Source of the DNA: Methylorubrum suomiense
GTDB taxonomy: Bacteria; Pseudomonadota; Alphaproteobacteria; Rhizobiales; Beijerinckiaceae
Length of the DNA: 64,000 bases
Direction: 5' to 3'
NCBI RefSeq assembly: GCF_022179765.1
Contig: NZ_BPRE01000021.1
Location: forward strand, 1 to 64,000
Shown here: piece by piece, positions 19,081 through 27,549 of the stretch
Layout: each line of letters opens with the position of its first letter
Position numbering within the stretch: position 1 is the stretch's first letter
Notes under the pieces: model-generated
Database searches by the model: none
What the model was told of the DNA's origin: nothing
Seen by the model: the letters and a program-made list of their open reading frames with translations, nothing else
Program-made: the position numbers and the translations under genes

Positions 19081-20235
19081 TCACGTCGTCGTATCGGCCC
19101 GGTATCCGCTTCCCTCGCCCACGAAACCGGCATTCGCCTCGCGCAGGCGCGCGGCGGCCTCGTCGTAGAGGAAGGGGAGGAAGGCGTAGCGGCGGCCGGC
19201 GGTGACCCGCGAGACCGCGTGGAGCAGCGCGCAGGGAAAGATCACCGCACCCCCGGGCGGGGCCTTGAAGCCGCGCTTGCCGTATTCCGGGAAACTGACC
19301 TCGCCGCCCTCGAAGGTATCGTTGAGGTTGATCGACACGGCGAAACGCCGGTGCGCGGTCCCGCGGGTGGTGTTGTCGCGATGCGCCCGAAAATGGCCGC
19401 CATCCTCCGCCGCGTAGCAGGAGACGATGTAACGCTCCATCCGGGTCGCGTCGAAATGGAAGATCTTCCTGATCTCGCTGGCGACGCGCCGCAGGATCCG
19501 GGACTGGATCGCTCCGACGAGTTGCGGATCTTCCACCGTCACGTCGCGGCGGCGCTTGTGCGCGGGGTCGTGAACCAATGCGGTCTTACCGTCGACCTCG
19601 CGCATGAAGCCCGATTCCTGACCGCCCTGACGCTCGTAGAGCGCGATCAGGTCGCGGCACAAAGCGGGTTCGAACACGTTCGGCAGCACGAGGATCGGCG
19701 GGGGAATCTCGAACCCGGCGAAGCGGTCGGGCGGCGGCAGGCGGGCGAGTTCGGCGAACAGGGTCTCGCGGTCGCTGCCGTCCGGTGCGAACGGAATGCG
19801 GGCGATGACCCGCAGCGTCGGATCGAGGACGAGCCAGAAAGGCCGGATTTCGAGACGGGACCCGATCACCGCCTCGCGGGAGACGGCGCCGTAGAGGCGC
19901 GACACCTGCCCGTCGAAATCCAGGAAATGGCGGATGCCCGGCAGGCTCTCGCGGAGGCGCCCCTCGCTGTGGTCCGCCGGATCGAGGCTGACACCGAAGA
20001 ACGAGATCCGCTCGTCGTCGAACAGGGCTCGATTTCGCTCGATTGCCGCGAGCGCCGCTGCGCCCGATGCATGACCGGCCGAGCCGTAGAAGCCCAGCAC
20101 CACGTAGCGCCCCGCCACCGTGTCGAAGATGTAGCGCGGATTGCTCGGACTGGCCTGCGCGAACCAGGGCGCCGGATCGCCGGGCGACAGGACGACGTAA
20201 GAGGCTGCCGGCTCGGCGGAGGCACTCATCGACAT
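19081..20235 (-). CDS. Degenerate peroxiredoxin domain fused to a 2OG-Fe(II) prolyl-4-hydroxylase-like dioxygenase
   Basis: 384 residues with two domains. Residues about 12-165 have an AhpC/TSA thioredoxin-fold pattern (VVLGFYGSAGHASG), but the peroxidatic Cys position of the usual PxxxTxxC loop holds no Cys. Residues about 185-375 are a 2-oxoglutarate/iron dioxygenase of the P4Hc type: iron ligands H285 and D287 (AHRDNT) and H339 (LLHAVSRVTAGRRY), with R349 as the 2-oxoglutarate-binding Arg. The start chosen has GGAGG 11 bases upstream; the frame extends to 20310. No signal peptide. The hydroxylation target is unknown. Confidence 0.85.
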   Translation of the reverse strand: MSMSASAEPAASYVVLSPGDPAPWFAQASPSNPRYIFDTVAGRYVVLGFYGSAGHASGAAALAAIERNRALFDDERISFFGVSLDPADHSEGRLRESLPGIRHFLDFDGQVSRLYGAVSREAVIGSRLEIRPFWLVLDPTLRVIARIPFAPDGSDRETLFAELARLPPPDRFAGFEIPPPILVLPNVFEPALCRDLIALYERQGGQESGFMREVDGKTALVHDPAHKRRRDVTVEDPQLVGAIQSRILRRVASEIRKIFHFDATRMERYIVSCYAAEDGGHFRAHRDNTTRGTAHRRFAVSINLNDTFEGGEVSFPEYGKRGFKAPPGGAVIFPCALLHAVSRVTAGRRYAFLPFLYDEAAARLREANAGFVGEGSGYRADTTT

Positions 20236-20498
20236 GGCCTGACGATCCTCCGCGAAACCCGACACCCCGATCTCGGGCGACACACCCGAATACATCGCCT
20301 CCGGATGCAACGACCGAATTCATGACATGCCGCGCCCGCACGCGCCAAGACGTGAGGATCGGGTACGCAAGGCCCCCCAAAGCACCGTTTCCGCCGGCCA
20401 GGGCGCGTGCTAAGGGCGATCGATCAAGGCAAGGTCAAGCTCATCCGCTCATCTTGCATTCAAAAGACGATTTGGCCGCAGGGAGGCTCCTCAGGACC

Positions 20499-22031
20499 AT
20501 GAAGGACATTCTCGAGAAGCTCGAAGAGCGTCGCGCCCAGGCCCGTCTCGGTGGCGGTGAGAAGCGGCTCGAGGCCCAGCACAAACGCGGCAAGCTGACC
20601 GCGCGCGAGCGCATCGAACTCCTGCTCGACCACGGGTCGTTCGAAGAGTTCGACATGTTCGTGCAGCACCGCTCCACCGATTTCGGCATGGAGAAGCAGA
20701 AGATCTCCGGCGACGGCGTCGTCACCGGCTGGGGCACGGTGAACGGCCGCACCGTGTTCCTCTTCTCCAAGGACTTCACGGTCTTCGGTGGCTCGCTGTC
20801 CGAGGCGCACGCCGCCAAGATCGTCAAGGTCCAGGATATGGCGCTCAAGATGCGCGCCCCGATCATCGGCATCTTCGATGCCGGCGGCGCCCGCATTCAG
20901 GAGGGCGTGGCCGCGCTGGGCGGTTACGGCGAAGTGTTCCGCCGCAACGTCGCCGCCTCGGGCGTGATCCCGCAGATCTCCGTCATTATGGGGCCGTGTG
21001 CGGGCGGCGACGTCTACTCGCCGGCCATGACCGATTTCATCTTCATGGTGCGCGACACGAGCTACATGTTCGTCACCGGACCCGACGTCGTGAAGACGGT
21101 GACCAACGAGGTCGTCACGGCGGAGGAGCTCGGCGGCGCCAAGGTCCACACCACCAAATCCTCCATCGCCGACGGCTCGTTCGAGAACGACGTCGAGGCG
21201 ATCCTGCAGATCCGCCGCCTGCTCGACTTCCTGCCCGCCAACAACATCGAGGGGGTGCCGGAGATCGAGAGCTTCGACGACGTCGATCGCCTCGACAAGT
21301 CGCTCGACACCCTGATCCCGGACAACCCGAACAAGCCCTACGACATGGGCGAGCTGATCCGCCGGGTCGTCGATGAGGGCGATTTCTTCGAGATTCAGGC
21401 GGCTTACGCTCGCAACATCATCACCGGCTTCGGCCGCATCGAGGGCCGCACGGTCGGCTTCGTGGCGAACCAGCCGCTGGTTCTGGCGGGCGTGCTCGAC
21501 TCGGACGCCTCGCGCAAGGCCGCCCGATTCGTGCGCTACTGCAACGCCTTCTCGATCCCGATCGTCACCTTCGTCGACGTGCCGGGCTTCCTGCCGGGCA
21601 CCGCGCAGGAATATGGCGGCCTGATCAAGCACGGCGCCAAGCTGCTCTTCGCCTACAGCCAGGCGACCGTGCCGCTCGTCACCATCATCACCCGCAAGGC
21701 CTTCGGCGGCGCCTACGACGTGATGGCGTCCAAGCATGTCGGCGCCGACCTCAACTATGCGTGGCCGACGGCGCAGATCGCGGTGATGGGTGCCAAGGGT
21801 GCGGTCGAGATCATCTTCCGCGCCGAGATCGGCGATGCGGAGAAGATCGCCGAGAGGACGAAGGAATACGAGGATCGCTTCCTCTCGCCCTTCGTCGCGG
21901 CCGAGCGCGGCTATATCGACGAAGTCATCATGCCCCACTCCACCCGCAAGCGCATCGCCCGCGCCCTCGGGATGCTGCGCACCAAGGAGATGGAGCAGCC
22001 CTGGAAGAAGCACGACAACATCCCGCTCTGA
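20499..22031 (+). CDS. pccB: Propionyl-CoA carboxylase beta subunit (carboxyltransferase)
   Basis: 510-residue carboxyltransferase subunit that moves CO2 from carboxybiotin to propionyl-CoA, giving methylmalonyl-CoA. This step belongs to the ethylmalonyl-CoA route used by methylotrophs. Strong family motifs include FGGSLSEAHAAKI, IFDAGGARIQEGV, MGPCAGGDVYSPA and the C-terminal TRKAFGGAYDVMASKH. A GGGAGG ribosome-binding site precedes ATG 20499; the frame upstream of it overlaps the opposite gene. The alpha (biotin) subunit gene is not in the window. Confidence 0.96.
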   Translation: MKDILEKLEERRAQARLGGGEKRLEAQHKRGKLTARERIELLLDHGSFEEFDMFVQHRSTDFGMEKQKISGDGVVTGWGTVNGRTVFLFSKDFTVFGGSLSEAHAAKIVKVQDMALKMRAPIIGIFDAGGARIQEGVAALGGYGEVFRRNVAASGVIPQISVIMGPCAGGDVYSPAMTDFIFMVRDTSYMFVTGPDVVKTVTNEVVTAEELGGAKVHTTKSSIADGSFENDVEAILQIRRLLDFLPANNIEGVPEIESFDDVDRLDKSLDTLIPDNPNKPYDMGELIRRVVDEGDFFEIQAAYARNIITGFGRIEGRTVGFVANQPLVLAGVLDSDASRKAARFVRYCNAFSIPIVTFVDVPGFLPGTAQEYGGLIKHGAKLLFAYSQATVPLVTIITRKAFGGAYDVMASKHVGADLNYAWPTAQIAVMGAKGAVEIIFRAEIGDAEKIAERTKEYEDRFLSPFVAAERGYIDEVIMPHSTRKRIARALGMLRTKEMEQPWKKHDNIPL

Positions 22032-22065
22032 GGCTGCTGTTCGATCCGCTTCCATCGTCCTGAAG

Positions 22066-22122
22066 CGCCCTCGAAGGGGTTCCGGTCTTCACGAAGACTT
22101 CTGGATCCCGCCTTCGAGGGCG
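22066..22122. terminator. Nested hairpin between convergent genes
   Basis: A 12-bp perfect outer stem (22066-22077 with 22111-22122) encloses a second hairpin GTCTTC/GAAGAC (22085-22098). It lies 35 bp after pccB and 55 bp beyond the convergent gene, so it could serve both strands. Confidence 0.65.
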
Positions 22123-22177
22123 TCTCTTCGCGTCATCGGCGCGGGATGAGGGTGTCGAGGGGGGGCGCCGTGCGCCG

Positions 22178-22522
22178 CTACTCCGGCACCGCCGCCACGC
22201 ACAGCCGGACCGCCGCGTCGAGTTCGAGGTCGCGCGGGTCGCCGATATTCACGGTCTCTTCCAAGCAGCGGATGAAGTAATCGCGATCGAGCCGGGGCGA
22301 GAGTGCCGAGAACGACTTGGCGAGGCGGTTGGCGAGATCGATGCGGTCCGCGCTCGAGGCACGGCGATAGGTGCTGAGCTTGTCGGTCACCGAGAGCCGC
22401 GCCTCCGCGCCACCGACTGAGCCTCCAAGGAAGCCGCAGGTCAGGAGCAACACGCCGATCCGGTGAAGCCTCGCTCGGCCTAGGCGTGTGGCGGGGACTG
22501 CACGGCAGAGCGGCATCGGCAT
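22178..22522 (-). CDS. Small secreted protein of unknown function
   Basis: 114 residues. The signal peptide is at about 1-40 (RLHRIGVLLLTCGFLGGSVGG, cleavage near AEA). The mature domain of about 75 residues contains two Cys (RCLEET and RLCVAA) that may form a disulfide, and a helical YRRASSADRIDLANRLAKSF. The frame is open upstream through the tRNA-Val gene, which cannot be coding, so the start is ATG 22522 or 22516. No family recognised. Confidence 0.65.
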   Translation of the reverse strand: MPMPLCRAVPATRLGRARLHRIGVLLLTCGFLGGSVGGAEARLSVTDKLSTYRRASSADRIDLANRLAKSFSALSPRLDRDYFIRCLEETVNIGDPRDLELDAAVRLCVAAVPE

Positions 22523-22686
22523 GTCCTGACAGCATCCGAAAGCGGACGAGCCGTCAGTGTCTCCGCGCAGCCGATGCCGGGTCAATGGCAATCGGTCAGG
22601 CAAAACTGCCCGACGCATTTGGACGAACGGCGTGGAGACACCGTGCCTTCCGACACCTGATGGGATCGATTTCGATGAGAGGGGCG

Positions 22687-22761
22687 TGGTGGGCGCGACA
22701 GGGATCGAACCTGTGACCCTTCGCGTGTGAAGCGAATGCTCTCCCGCTGAGCTACGCACCC
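22687..22761 (-). tRNA. tRNA-Val (anticodon CAC)
   Basis: On the minus strand: acceptor stem GGGTGCG/CGCGCCC, D-arm GCTC..GAGC, anticodon stem TTCGC/GCGAA with loop TTCACAC (anticodon CAC), T-arm ACAGG TTCGATC CCTGT, discriminator A, and an encoded CCA at 22687-22689. It reads GTG codons. Confidence 0.96.
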
Positions 22762-22935
22762 GTACCCCGACATGCCGCCCGGGAAAGTCGGCATGGGCGC
22801 CGCAAACGCGACGTGAGCGCCGTATACGTCGGGTCGCGGCGCTCGTAAAGCGCCTTGTGCGACGGCGATCACGGTTGTTTCGCTCACCCGCTCATCCGCC
22901 TTGCGACACCCGCCGAATCGGATTAGAGAGCCGAA

Positions 22936-22953
22936 CCGTACGGTACAGTACGG
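22936..22953. promoter_or_regulatory. Palindrome before tetR-type gene, candidate operator
   Basis: CCGTAC (22936-22941) and GTACGG (22948-22953) are inverted arms separated by six bases, within ACCGTACGGTACAGTACGG. It lies 15 bp before the start of the TetR gene. TetR-family operators are often palindromes of this size placed in their own promoter, so self-repression is inferred. Confidence 0.5.
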
Positions 22954-22967
22954 CATCGACCCCGGAT

Positions 22968-23612
22968 ATGCCCCCGAGCGCCGCCCTCCTCGACACGCCG
23001 ACGGAACAGCCCTCCCTGCGCCAGCAGGCGGTGCTGGACGCCGTGCTGTCGCTGATCGTCGAGGGTGGCGATCCGCTGACCATGGATGCGGTGGCGCGGC
23101 GCGCCAGCTGCTCCAAGGAAACGCTCTACAAGTGGTTCGGCGACCGCGACGGGATGCTGACGGCCACGGTGCGCTGGCAGGCCTCGCGGGTCCATGCGGG
23201 CCGCACTGAGATCGACAGCCTCGACGCCGCGACGTTGAGGGAGAACCTGCGCGACTTCGCCGAGAGCTGGCTCGCGGTGATCGCGAGCCCGACCTCGGTC
23301 GCGCTCAACCGGATCGCCGTGGCGCATGCGGGCTCCCACAAGAGCAATCTCGGCGCCATCGTGCTGGCAAACGGGCGCTTCGCCATCGGCGAACGGGTCA
23401 AGCCCGTGCTGGAGGCGGGCCGCGCCGCTGGGCTCCTCGCCTTCGACGACACGGAAGGCGCGTTCCGGACCTTCTTCGGTCTGGTCGGCCGCGATATCCA
23501 GATCCGACTCTTGCTCGGCGACGCGCTCTCCCTCGACGCCGCCGGGATCCGAAGCGACGCGGCGAACGCCGTCGAGCAGTTCCTGGCCCTTTACGGCCGG
23601 GCAAAACCCTGA
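22968..23612 (+). CDS. TetR/AcrR-family transcriptional regulator
   Basis: 214 residues. N-terminal helix-turn-helix at about residues 20-65 (TMDAVARRASCSKETLYKWFGDRDGM core). The C-terminal ligand-binding domain is of the AefR-like type (RVHAGRTEID, FFGLVGRDIQIRLLLG). It starts at ATG 22968, just after the candidate operator. It is followed 32 bp later by ilvC, but no functional link can be told; the ligand is unknown. Confidence 0.88.
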   Translation: MPPSAALLDTPTEQPSLRQQAVLDAVLSLIVEGGDPLTMDAVARRASCSKETLYKWFGDRDGMLTATVRWQASRVHAGRTEIDSLDAATLRENLRDFAESWLAVIASPTSVALNRIAVAHAGSHKSNLGAIVLANGRFAIGERVKPVLEAGRAAGLLAFDDTEGAFRTFFGLVGRDIQIRLLLGDALSLDAAGIRSDAANAVEQFLALYGRAKP

Positions 23613-23644
23613 CCCTCAAACCACGAAGAAGAGAGGACACCGCC

Positions 23645-24664
23645 ATGCGCGTCTATTACGATCGCGATGCCGACCTGAACCTGATCAAGGGCAAGAACGT
23701 CGTCATCGTCGGCTACGGCTCCCAGGGCCACGCCCACGCGCTCAACCTGCGCGATTCCGGCGTCAAGAACGTCGTCATCGCCCTGCGCGAGGGTTCGGCC
23801 ACCGCCAAGAAGGCCGAGGCCGAGGGCTTCAAGGTCATGAACGTCGCCGACGCCGCCAAGTGGGGCGACGTGGTGATGATGCTCACCCCCGACGAGCTGC
23901 AGGGCGACATCTACAAGGAGTCGCTGGAGCCGAACCTGAAGCAGGGCGCCGCGCTCCTGTTCGCCCACGGCCTCAACGTGCATTTCAACCTGATCGAGCC
24001 GCGCAAGGATCTCGACGTGCTCATGGTCGCCCCGAAGGGCCCCGGCCACACCGTGCGCGGCGAGTACCTCAAGGGCGGCGGCGTGCCGACCCTGATCGCC
24101 ATCGCCCAGGACGCCTCGGGCAACGCCCATGATCTCGGCCTGTCCTACGCCTCGGCCAATGGCGGCGGCCGCGCCGGCATCATCGAGACGACCTTCAAGG
24201 AAGAGTGCGAGACCGACCTGTTCGGTGAGCAGGCCGTGCTGTGCGGCGGCCTCGTCGAGCTCATCAAGGCCGGCTTCGAGACCCTGGTCGAGGCGGGCTA
24301 CGCCCCCGAGATGGCCTATTTCGAGTGCCTGCACGAGGTGAAGCTGATCGTCGACCTCATCTACGAGGGCGGCATCGCCAACATGAACTACTCGATCTCG
24401 AACACCGCCGAGTACGGCGAGTACGTCACCGGCCCGCGCATCGTCACGCCGGAGACCAAGGCCGAGATGAAGCGCGTCCTCAACGACATCCAGTCGGGCA
24501 TCTTCACCCGCAACTGGATGCTGGAGAACAAGGTCGGCCAGACCTCGTTCAAGGCCACCCGCGCCAAGCTCGCCGCCCACCCGATCGAGGAAGTCGGCGC
24601 CAAGCTCCGCGGCATGATGCCGTGGATCTCCGAGAAGGCCCTCGTCGACAAGTCCAAGAACTGA
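23645..24664 (+). CDS. ilvC: Ketol-acid reductoisomerase (NADP+)
   Basis: Second enzyme of valine/isoleucine synthesis, 339 residues, class I length. The nucleotide-binding loop is GYGSQGHAHALNLRDSG. The knotted C-terminal domain contains the Mg-binding DLFGEQAVLCGG and the segment FECLHEVKLIVDLIYEGG. GAGAGGACACC lies before ATG 23645. A strong terminator follows at 24715. Confidence 0.97.
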   Translation: MRVYYDRDADLNLIKGKNVVIVGYGSQGHAHALNLRDSGVKNVVIALREGSATAKKAEAEGFKVMNVADAAKWGDVVMMLTPDELQGDIYKESLEPNLKQGAALLFAHGLNVHFNLIEPRKDLDVLMVAPKGPGHTVRGEYLKGGGVPTLIAIAQDASGNAHDLGLSYASANGGGRAGIIETTFKEECETDLFGEQAVLCGGLVELIKAGFETLVEAGYAPEMAYFECLHEVKLIVDLIYEGGIANMNYSISNTAEYGEYVTGPRIVTPETKAEMKRVLNDIQSGIFTRNWMLENKVGQTSFKATRAKLAAHPIEEVGAKLRGMMPWISEKALVDKSKN

Positions 24665-24714
24665 TCTCTTGCGACATGCAGGCCGTGCTCTGCTCGGCCT
24701 GACCGTTGAGATTG

Positions 24715-24748
24715 AGGCCGGTGTCGCGAGGGCGGCGCCGGCCTTTTT
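24715..24748 (+). terminator. Rho-independent terminator of ilvC
   Basis: Stem 24715-24723 with 24736-24744 (9 bp, one G-T pair), GC-rich, followed by a run of T (24744-24748). Confidence 0.85.
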
Positions 24749-24850
24749 CGTGCGCCGTGTCGGGCATTTTGCCCTTCGCCAGCGAACTGCCGACGTGCCA
24801 AAAGAGCCTCACCCGCGAAAAGACGGGCCGGACGGAAACGGGTAGGGAAG

Positions 24851-25510
24851 ATGAGAATGGAATCGCTCTACAGCGAGGAGCACCGTGCGCTCCAGGACGC
24901 GTTCGAGACCCGGAAGCTCGCCGATTTCCTCGACAAGCACCACGTTCAACCGGTGATCGGCGAGATGGAGCGCGGCTTCATCGAGAGCCGCGACATGTTC
25001 TTCCTCTCCACCGTCGATCCCGAGGGCAACCCGACCGTCTCCTACAAGGGCGGCCCGACCGGCGTGGTGAAGGTGCTGGGGCCGAATGAACTGGCCTTCC
25101 CCGGTTTCGACGGCAACGGCATGTTCCTGTCCATGGGCAATGTCGCCGGCCAGGGTAAGGTTGGCCTGCTGTTCATCGATTTCGAGACGCCTCACCGCCT
25201 GCGCGTCCAGGGCACCGCCCGGATCGTGCGCGACGATCCGCTGCTCTCCGAATGGGCGGAGGCGAAGTACGTCGTGCGGGTCGAGGTGACGAAGGCTTGG
25301 GTCAACTGCCCGCGCTACATCCACAAGCACACCAAGGTCGAGCAGAGCCGTTACGTGCCGAAACCCGACGCCGAAACGCCGCTGGCGCAGTGGAAGCGCC
25401 TCGATTTCGTGCAGGAGGTCATCAGCGAGGAGGACAAGGCCCGCGTCGCGCAGGAAGGCGTGCTCGACATGGAAACCTACGGCGCCAAGGTGATGCGCGG
25501 CGAGGGCTGA
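24851..25510 (+). CDS. Pyridoxamine 5'-phosphate oxidase-fold (PPOX) flavin protein
   Basis: 219 residues with the split-barrel flavin-binding fold: FFLSTVDPEGNPTVSYKGG, then FPGFDGNGMFLSMGNV and VGLLFIDFETPHRLRVQGTA. It lacks the extra C-terminal dimerisation segment of true PdxH, so it belongs to the wider PPOX family, whose members bind FMN, F420 or haem; the reaction cannot be assigned. The first ATG (24851) is used; another at 24857 is equally placed from the GGGAAG sequence. Its stop abuts the stop of the convergent dehalogenase gene. Confidence 0.85.
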   Translation: MRMESLYSEEHRALQDAFETRKLADFLDKHHVQPVIGEMERGFIESRDMFFLSTVDPEGNPTVSYKGGPTGVVKVLGPNELAFPGFDGNGMFLSMGNVAGQGKVGLLFIDFETPHRLRVQGTARIVRDDPLLSEWAEAKYVVRVEVTKAWVNCPRYIHKHTKVEQSRYVPKPDAETPLAQWKRLDFVQEVISEEDKARVAQEGVLDMETYGAKVMRGEG

Positions 25511-26200
25511 TCAGCCCCCGAGCTGGCGCGCCAAGTCCGCGAGATCGCTTGCCGCGTAGGTGACCGGCACGGCGGGCCCCGTCTCGCCGCCTGCCGGTCC
25601 GTTCTCCCTCGGGCGGGCGATGTGAGCCGTGGAGAGCCCCTCCCCGGCCGCCGCGGCCAGATCGTTTGAATGGGCGGCGACCATCAGGATTTCGGCCGCG
25701 GCGTATCCCAGAGCCGTCACGGCGTCGCGGTAGAGGGCCGGTTTCGGCTTGTAGTCCCGGGAGAACTCGGCGCCGAGGACGGCGTCGAAGACGAGGCCGT
25801 TGCGGCGGGCGAGCGCCACGATCAGCCGGACATGCCCGTTCGAGAGCGGCGCCAGCACGAATTTTTGGCGGAGGGCCGCCATCGCGGCGGGCACCTCCGG
25901 CCATGCGTCGAGACGGTGCCAAGCCAGCACCAAGTCCCGCTTCACCTCCGCGGCGGCGTCCGCATGGCCGAATTCCACCAAGAGGGCGTCCAGGCTCTCG
26001 GCCTGGAGCGTGTCGAGGTCGGCGAAGGGACGTCGGCCGGAACGGACCGCCTCCATCGACGGCTGGTAGCGCGCGCGCCACGCATCGGCGAAGGCGCCGC
26101 CGTCGATGCCGGGGAGTCGCTGCTCGGCCTCGCGGGCGACGCCGGAGCGCCAATCGACCAGCGTTCCGAACGTGTCGAAGACGAGCGCCCGGATCGCCAT
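25511..26200 (-). CDS. Haloacid dehalogenase, type II (L-2-haloacid dehalogenase-like)
   Basis: 229 residues of the HAD superfamily. The nucleophile motif is VFDTFGTLVDWR, followed by LSNGH (motif II), KPKPALYRDA (motif III Lys) and VAAHSNDL (motif IV), all in the form seen in L-2-haloacid dehalogenases. It would hydrolyse short 2-haloacids, though phosphatase activity is possible. It begins 4 bp after the trpS stop, so the two are likely co-transcribed. The upstream frame to 26305 overlaps trpS and is not used. Confidence 0.85.
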   Translation of the reverse strand: MAIRALVFDTFGTLVDWRSGVAREAEQRLPGIDGGAFADAWRARYQPSMEAVRSGRRPFADLDTLQAESLDALLVEFGHADAAAEVKRDLVLAWHRLDAWPEVPAAMAALRQKFVLAPLSNGHVRLIVALARRNGLVFDAVLGAEFSRDYKPKPALYRDAVTALGYAAAEILMVAAHSNDLAAAAGEGLSTAHIARPRENGPAGGETGPAVPVTYAASDLADLARQLGG

Positions 26201-26204
26201 CGGC

Positions 26205-27266
26205 CTACACCGCCCTGAGCGCCGGCCCGCGCCGGACGAAGCCGACGATGTCCTTGACGGCGTCGAGCGTCGGCGCCGCAATGGCCTCCGCCCTCCCCGC
26301 GCCATCGGCCAGCACCGCGTCGATATGGGCCGGATCGGCCACGAGCCGCTTCATCTCGGCATTGATCGGCGCCAGGGTCTCGACCGCGAGATCAACCAGG
26401 GCCGGCTTGAAGCTGGAGAACTGGGCCCCGCCGAAATCCTTCAGCACGTCCTCGCGGGTGATGCCGCGCAGGGCTGCGAAGATGCCCACGAGGTTGTCGG
26501 CTTCCGGGCGGCCCTTCAACCCCTCGACCTCCGAGGGCAGCGCTTCGGGATCGGTCTTCGCCTTGCGCACCTTCTGGGCGATGGCGTCGGCGTCGTCGGT
26601 GAGCGCGATGCGCGAATATTCGGACGGGTCCGACTTCGACATTTTTTTCGTACCATCCCGAAGCGACATCACCCGCGCGGCCGGCCCCCCTATCAAAGGT
26701 TCCGTGATCGGGAAGAACTGCTCGCCGTGGCCATGCGCCTGGATCGACGGGCCGAAGTCGTTGTTGAATTTCTGAGCGATGTCGCGGGTCAGCTCGAGGT
26801 GCTGCTTCTGGTCCTCGCCGACGGGAACATGCGTCGCCCGGTAGGCCAGGATGTCGGCCGCCATCAGCACGGGATAATCGTACAGGCCGATCGACGCGTT
26901 CTCCCGGTCCTTGCCGGCCTTGTCCTTGAACTGCGTCATGCGGTTGAGCCAGCCGAGCCGCGCCACGCAATTGAAGATCCAGGCCAGTTCCGCGTGCTGC
27001 GGCACCTGGGACTGATTGAAGACGATCGAGCGCTTCGGATCGATGCCGGCGGCGAGGAAGGCGGCCGTGACCTCGCGGATCTGCCCCTTGAGCGCTTGCG
27101 GATCCTGCCAGAGGGTGATCGCGTGCAGATCGACCACGCAGTAGAGGCACTGCGCATCGCGTTCCTGCATCTCGACGAAGCGCTTGATGGCGCCAAGGTA
27201 ATTGCCGAGATGCAGGTTTCCGGTCGGCTGGACGCCGGAGAAGACGAGTTCGTTGAACGCGGCCAT
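26205..27266 (-). CDS. trpS: Tryptophanyl-tRNA synthetase
   Basis: Class I aminoacyl-tRNA synthetase of 353 residues. The HIGH-type motif is HLGNYLG near residue 20 and the KMSKS loop is KKMSKSDPS. The tryptophan pocket segments GLYDYPVLMAADILAY and VPVGEDQKQHLELTRDIA are intact. The start is MAAFNELVFSG; the frame upstream to 27590 overlaps the phoH gene and is out of family. Confidence 0.96.
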   Translation of the reverse strand: MAAFNELVFSGVQPTGNLHLGNYLGAIKRFVEMQERDAQCLYCVVDLHAITLWQDPQALKGQIREVTAAFLAAGIDPKRSIVFNQSQVPQHAELAWIFNCVARLGWLNRMTQFKDKAGKDRENASIGLYDYPVLMAADILAYRATHVPVGEDQKQHLELTRDIAQKFNNDFGPSIQAHGHGEQFFPITEPLIGGPAARVMSLRDGTKKMSKSDPSEYSRIALTDDADAIAQKVRKAKTDPEALPSEVEGLKGRPEADNLVGIFAALRGITREDVLKDFGGAQFSSFKPALVDLAVETLAPINAEMKRLVADPAHIDAVLADGAGRAEAIAAPTLDAVKDIVGFVRRGPALRAV

Positions 27267-27549
27267 CGGCTCGGGTCCCAGGGTGAGGCCGGGCCGAGGC
27301 GATCTCGCATCCCGTTCGAAGGGGCGTTCTCTGGCCCGGCGGTGCCGCCGGGTCAAGGCGAGGGAATAGGTCTGAGGCCAGGGTACCACCGTCGTTCCGG
27401 TGCGCCGCAGGCGAACCCGGATTCCACGACTCGGCGCAACACCGTCCAACAGCCGCGCATCACGGATGGGTTCCGGGATCCACGGTGCGGCCACGGAATG
27501 ACGATGGAAAGGCAAGCGGCGAGGATCGACCTCGCCGCCCTCGCCTGCC

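Noticed and set aside
22523..22759. N-terminal extension of the small secreted protein through the tRNA-Val gene
   Set aside because: The extension reads across a complete tRNA; the signal peptide begins only at 22522.
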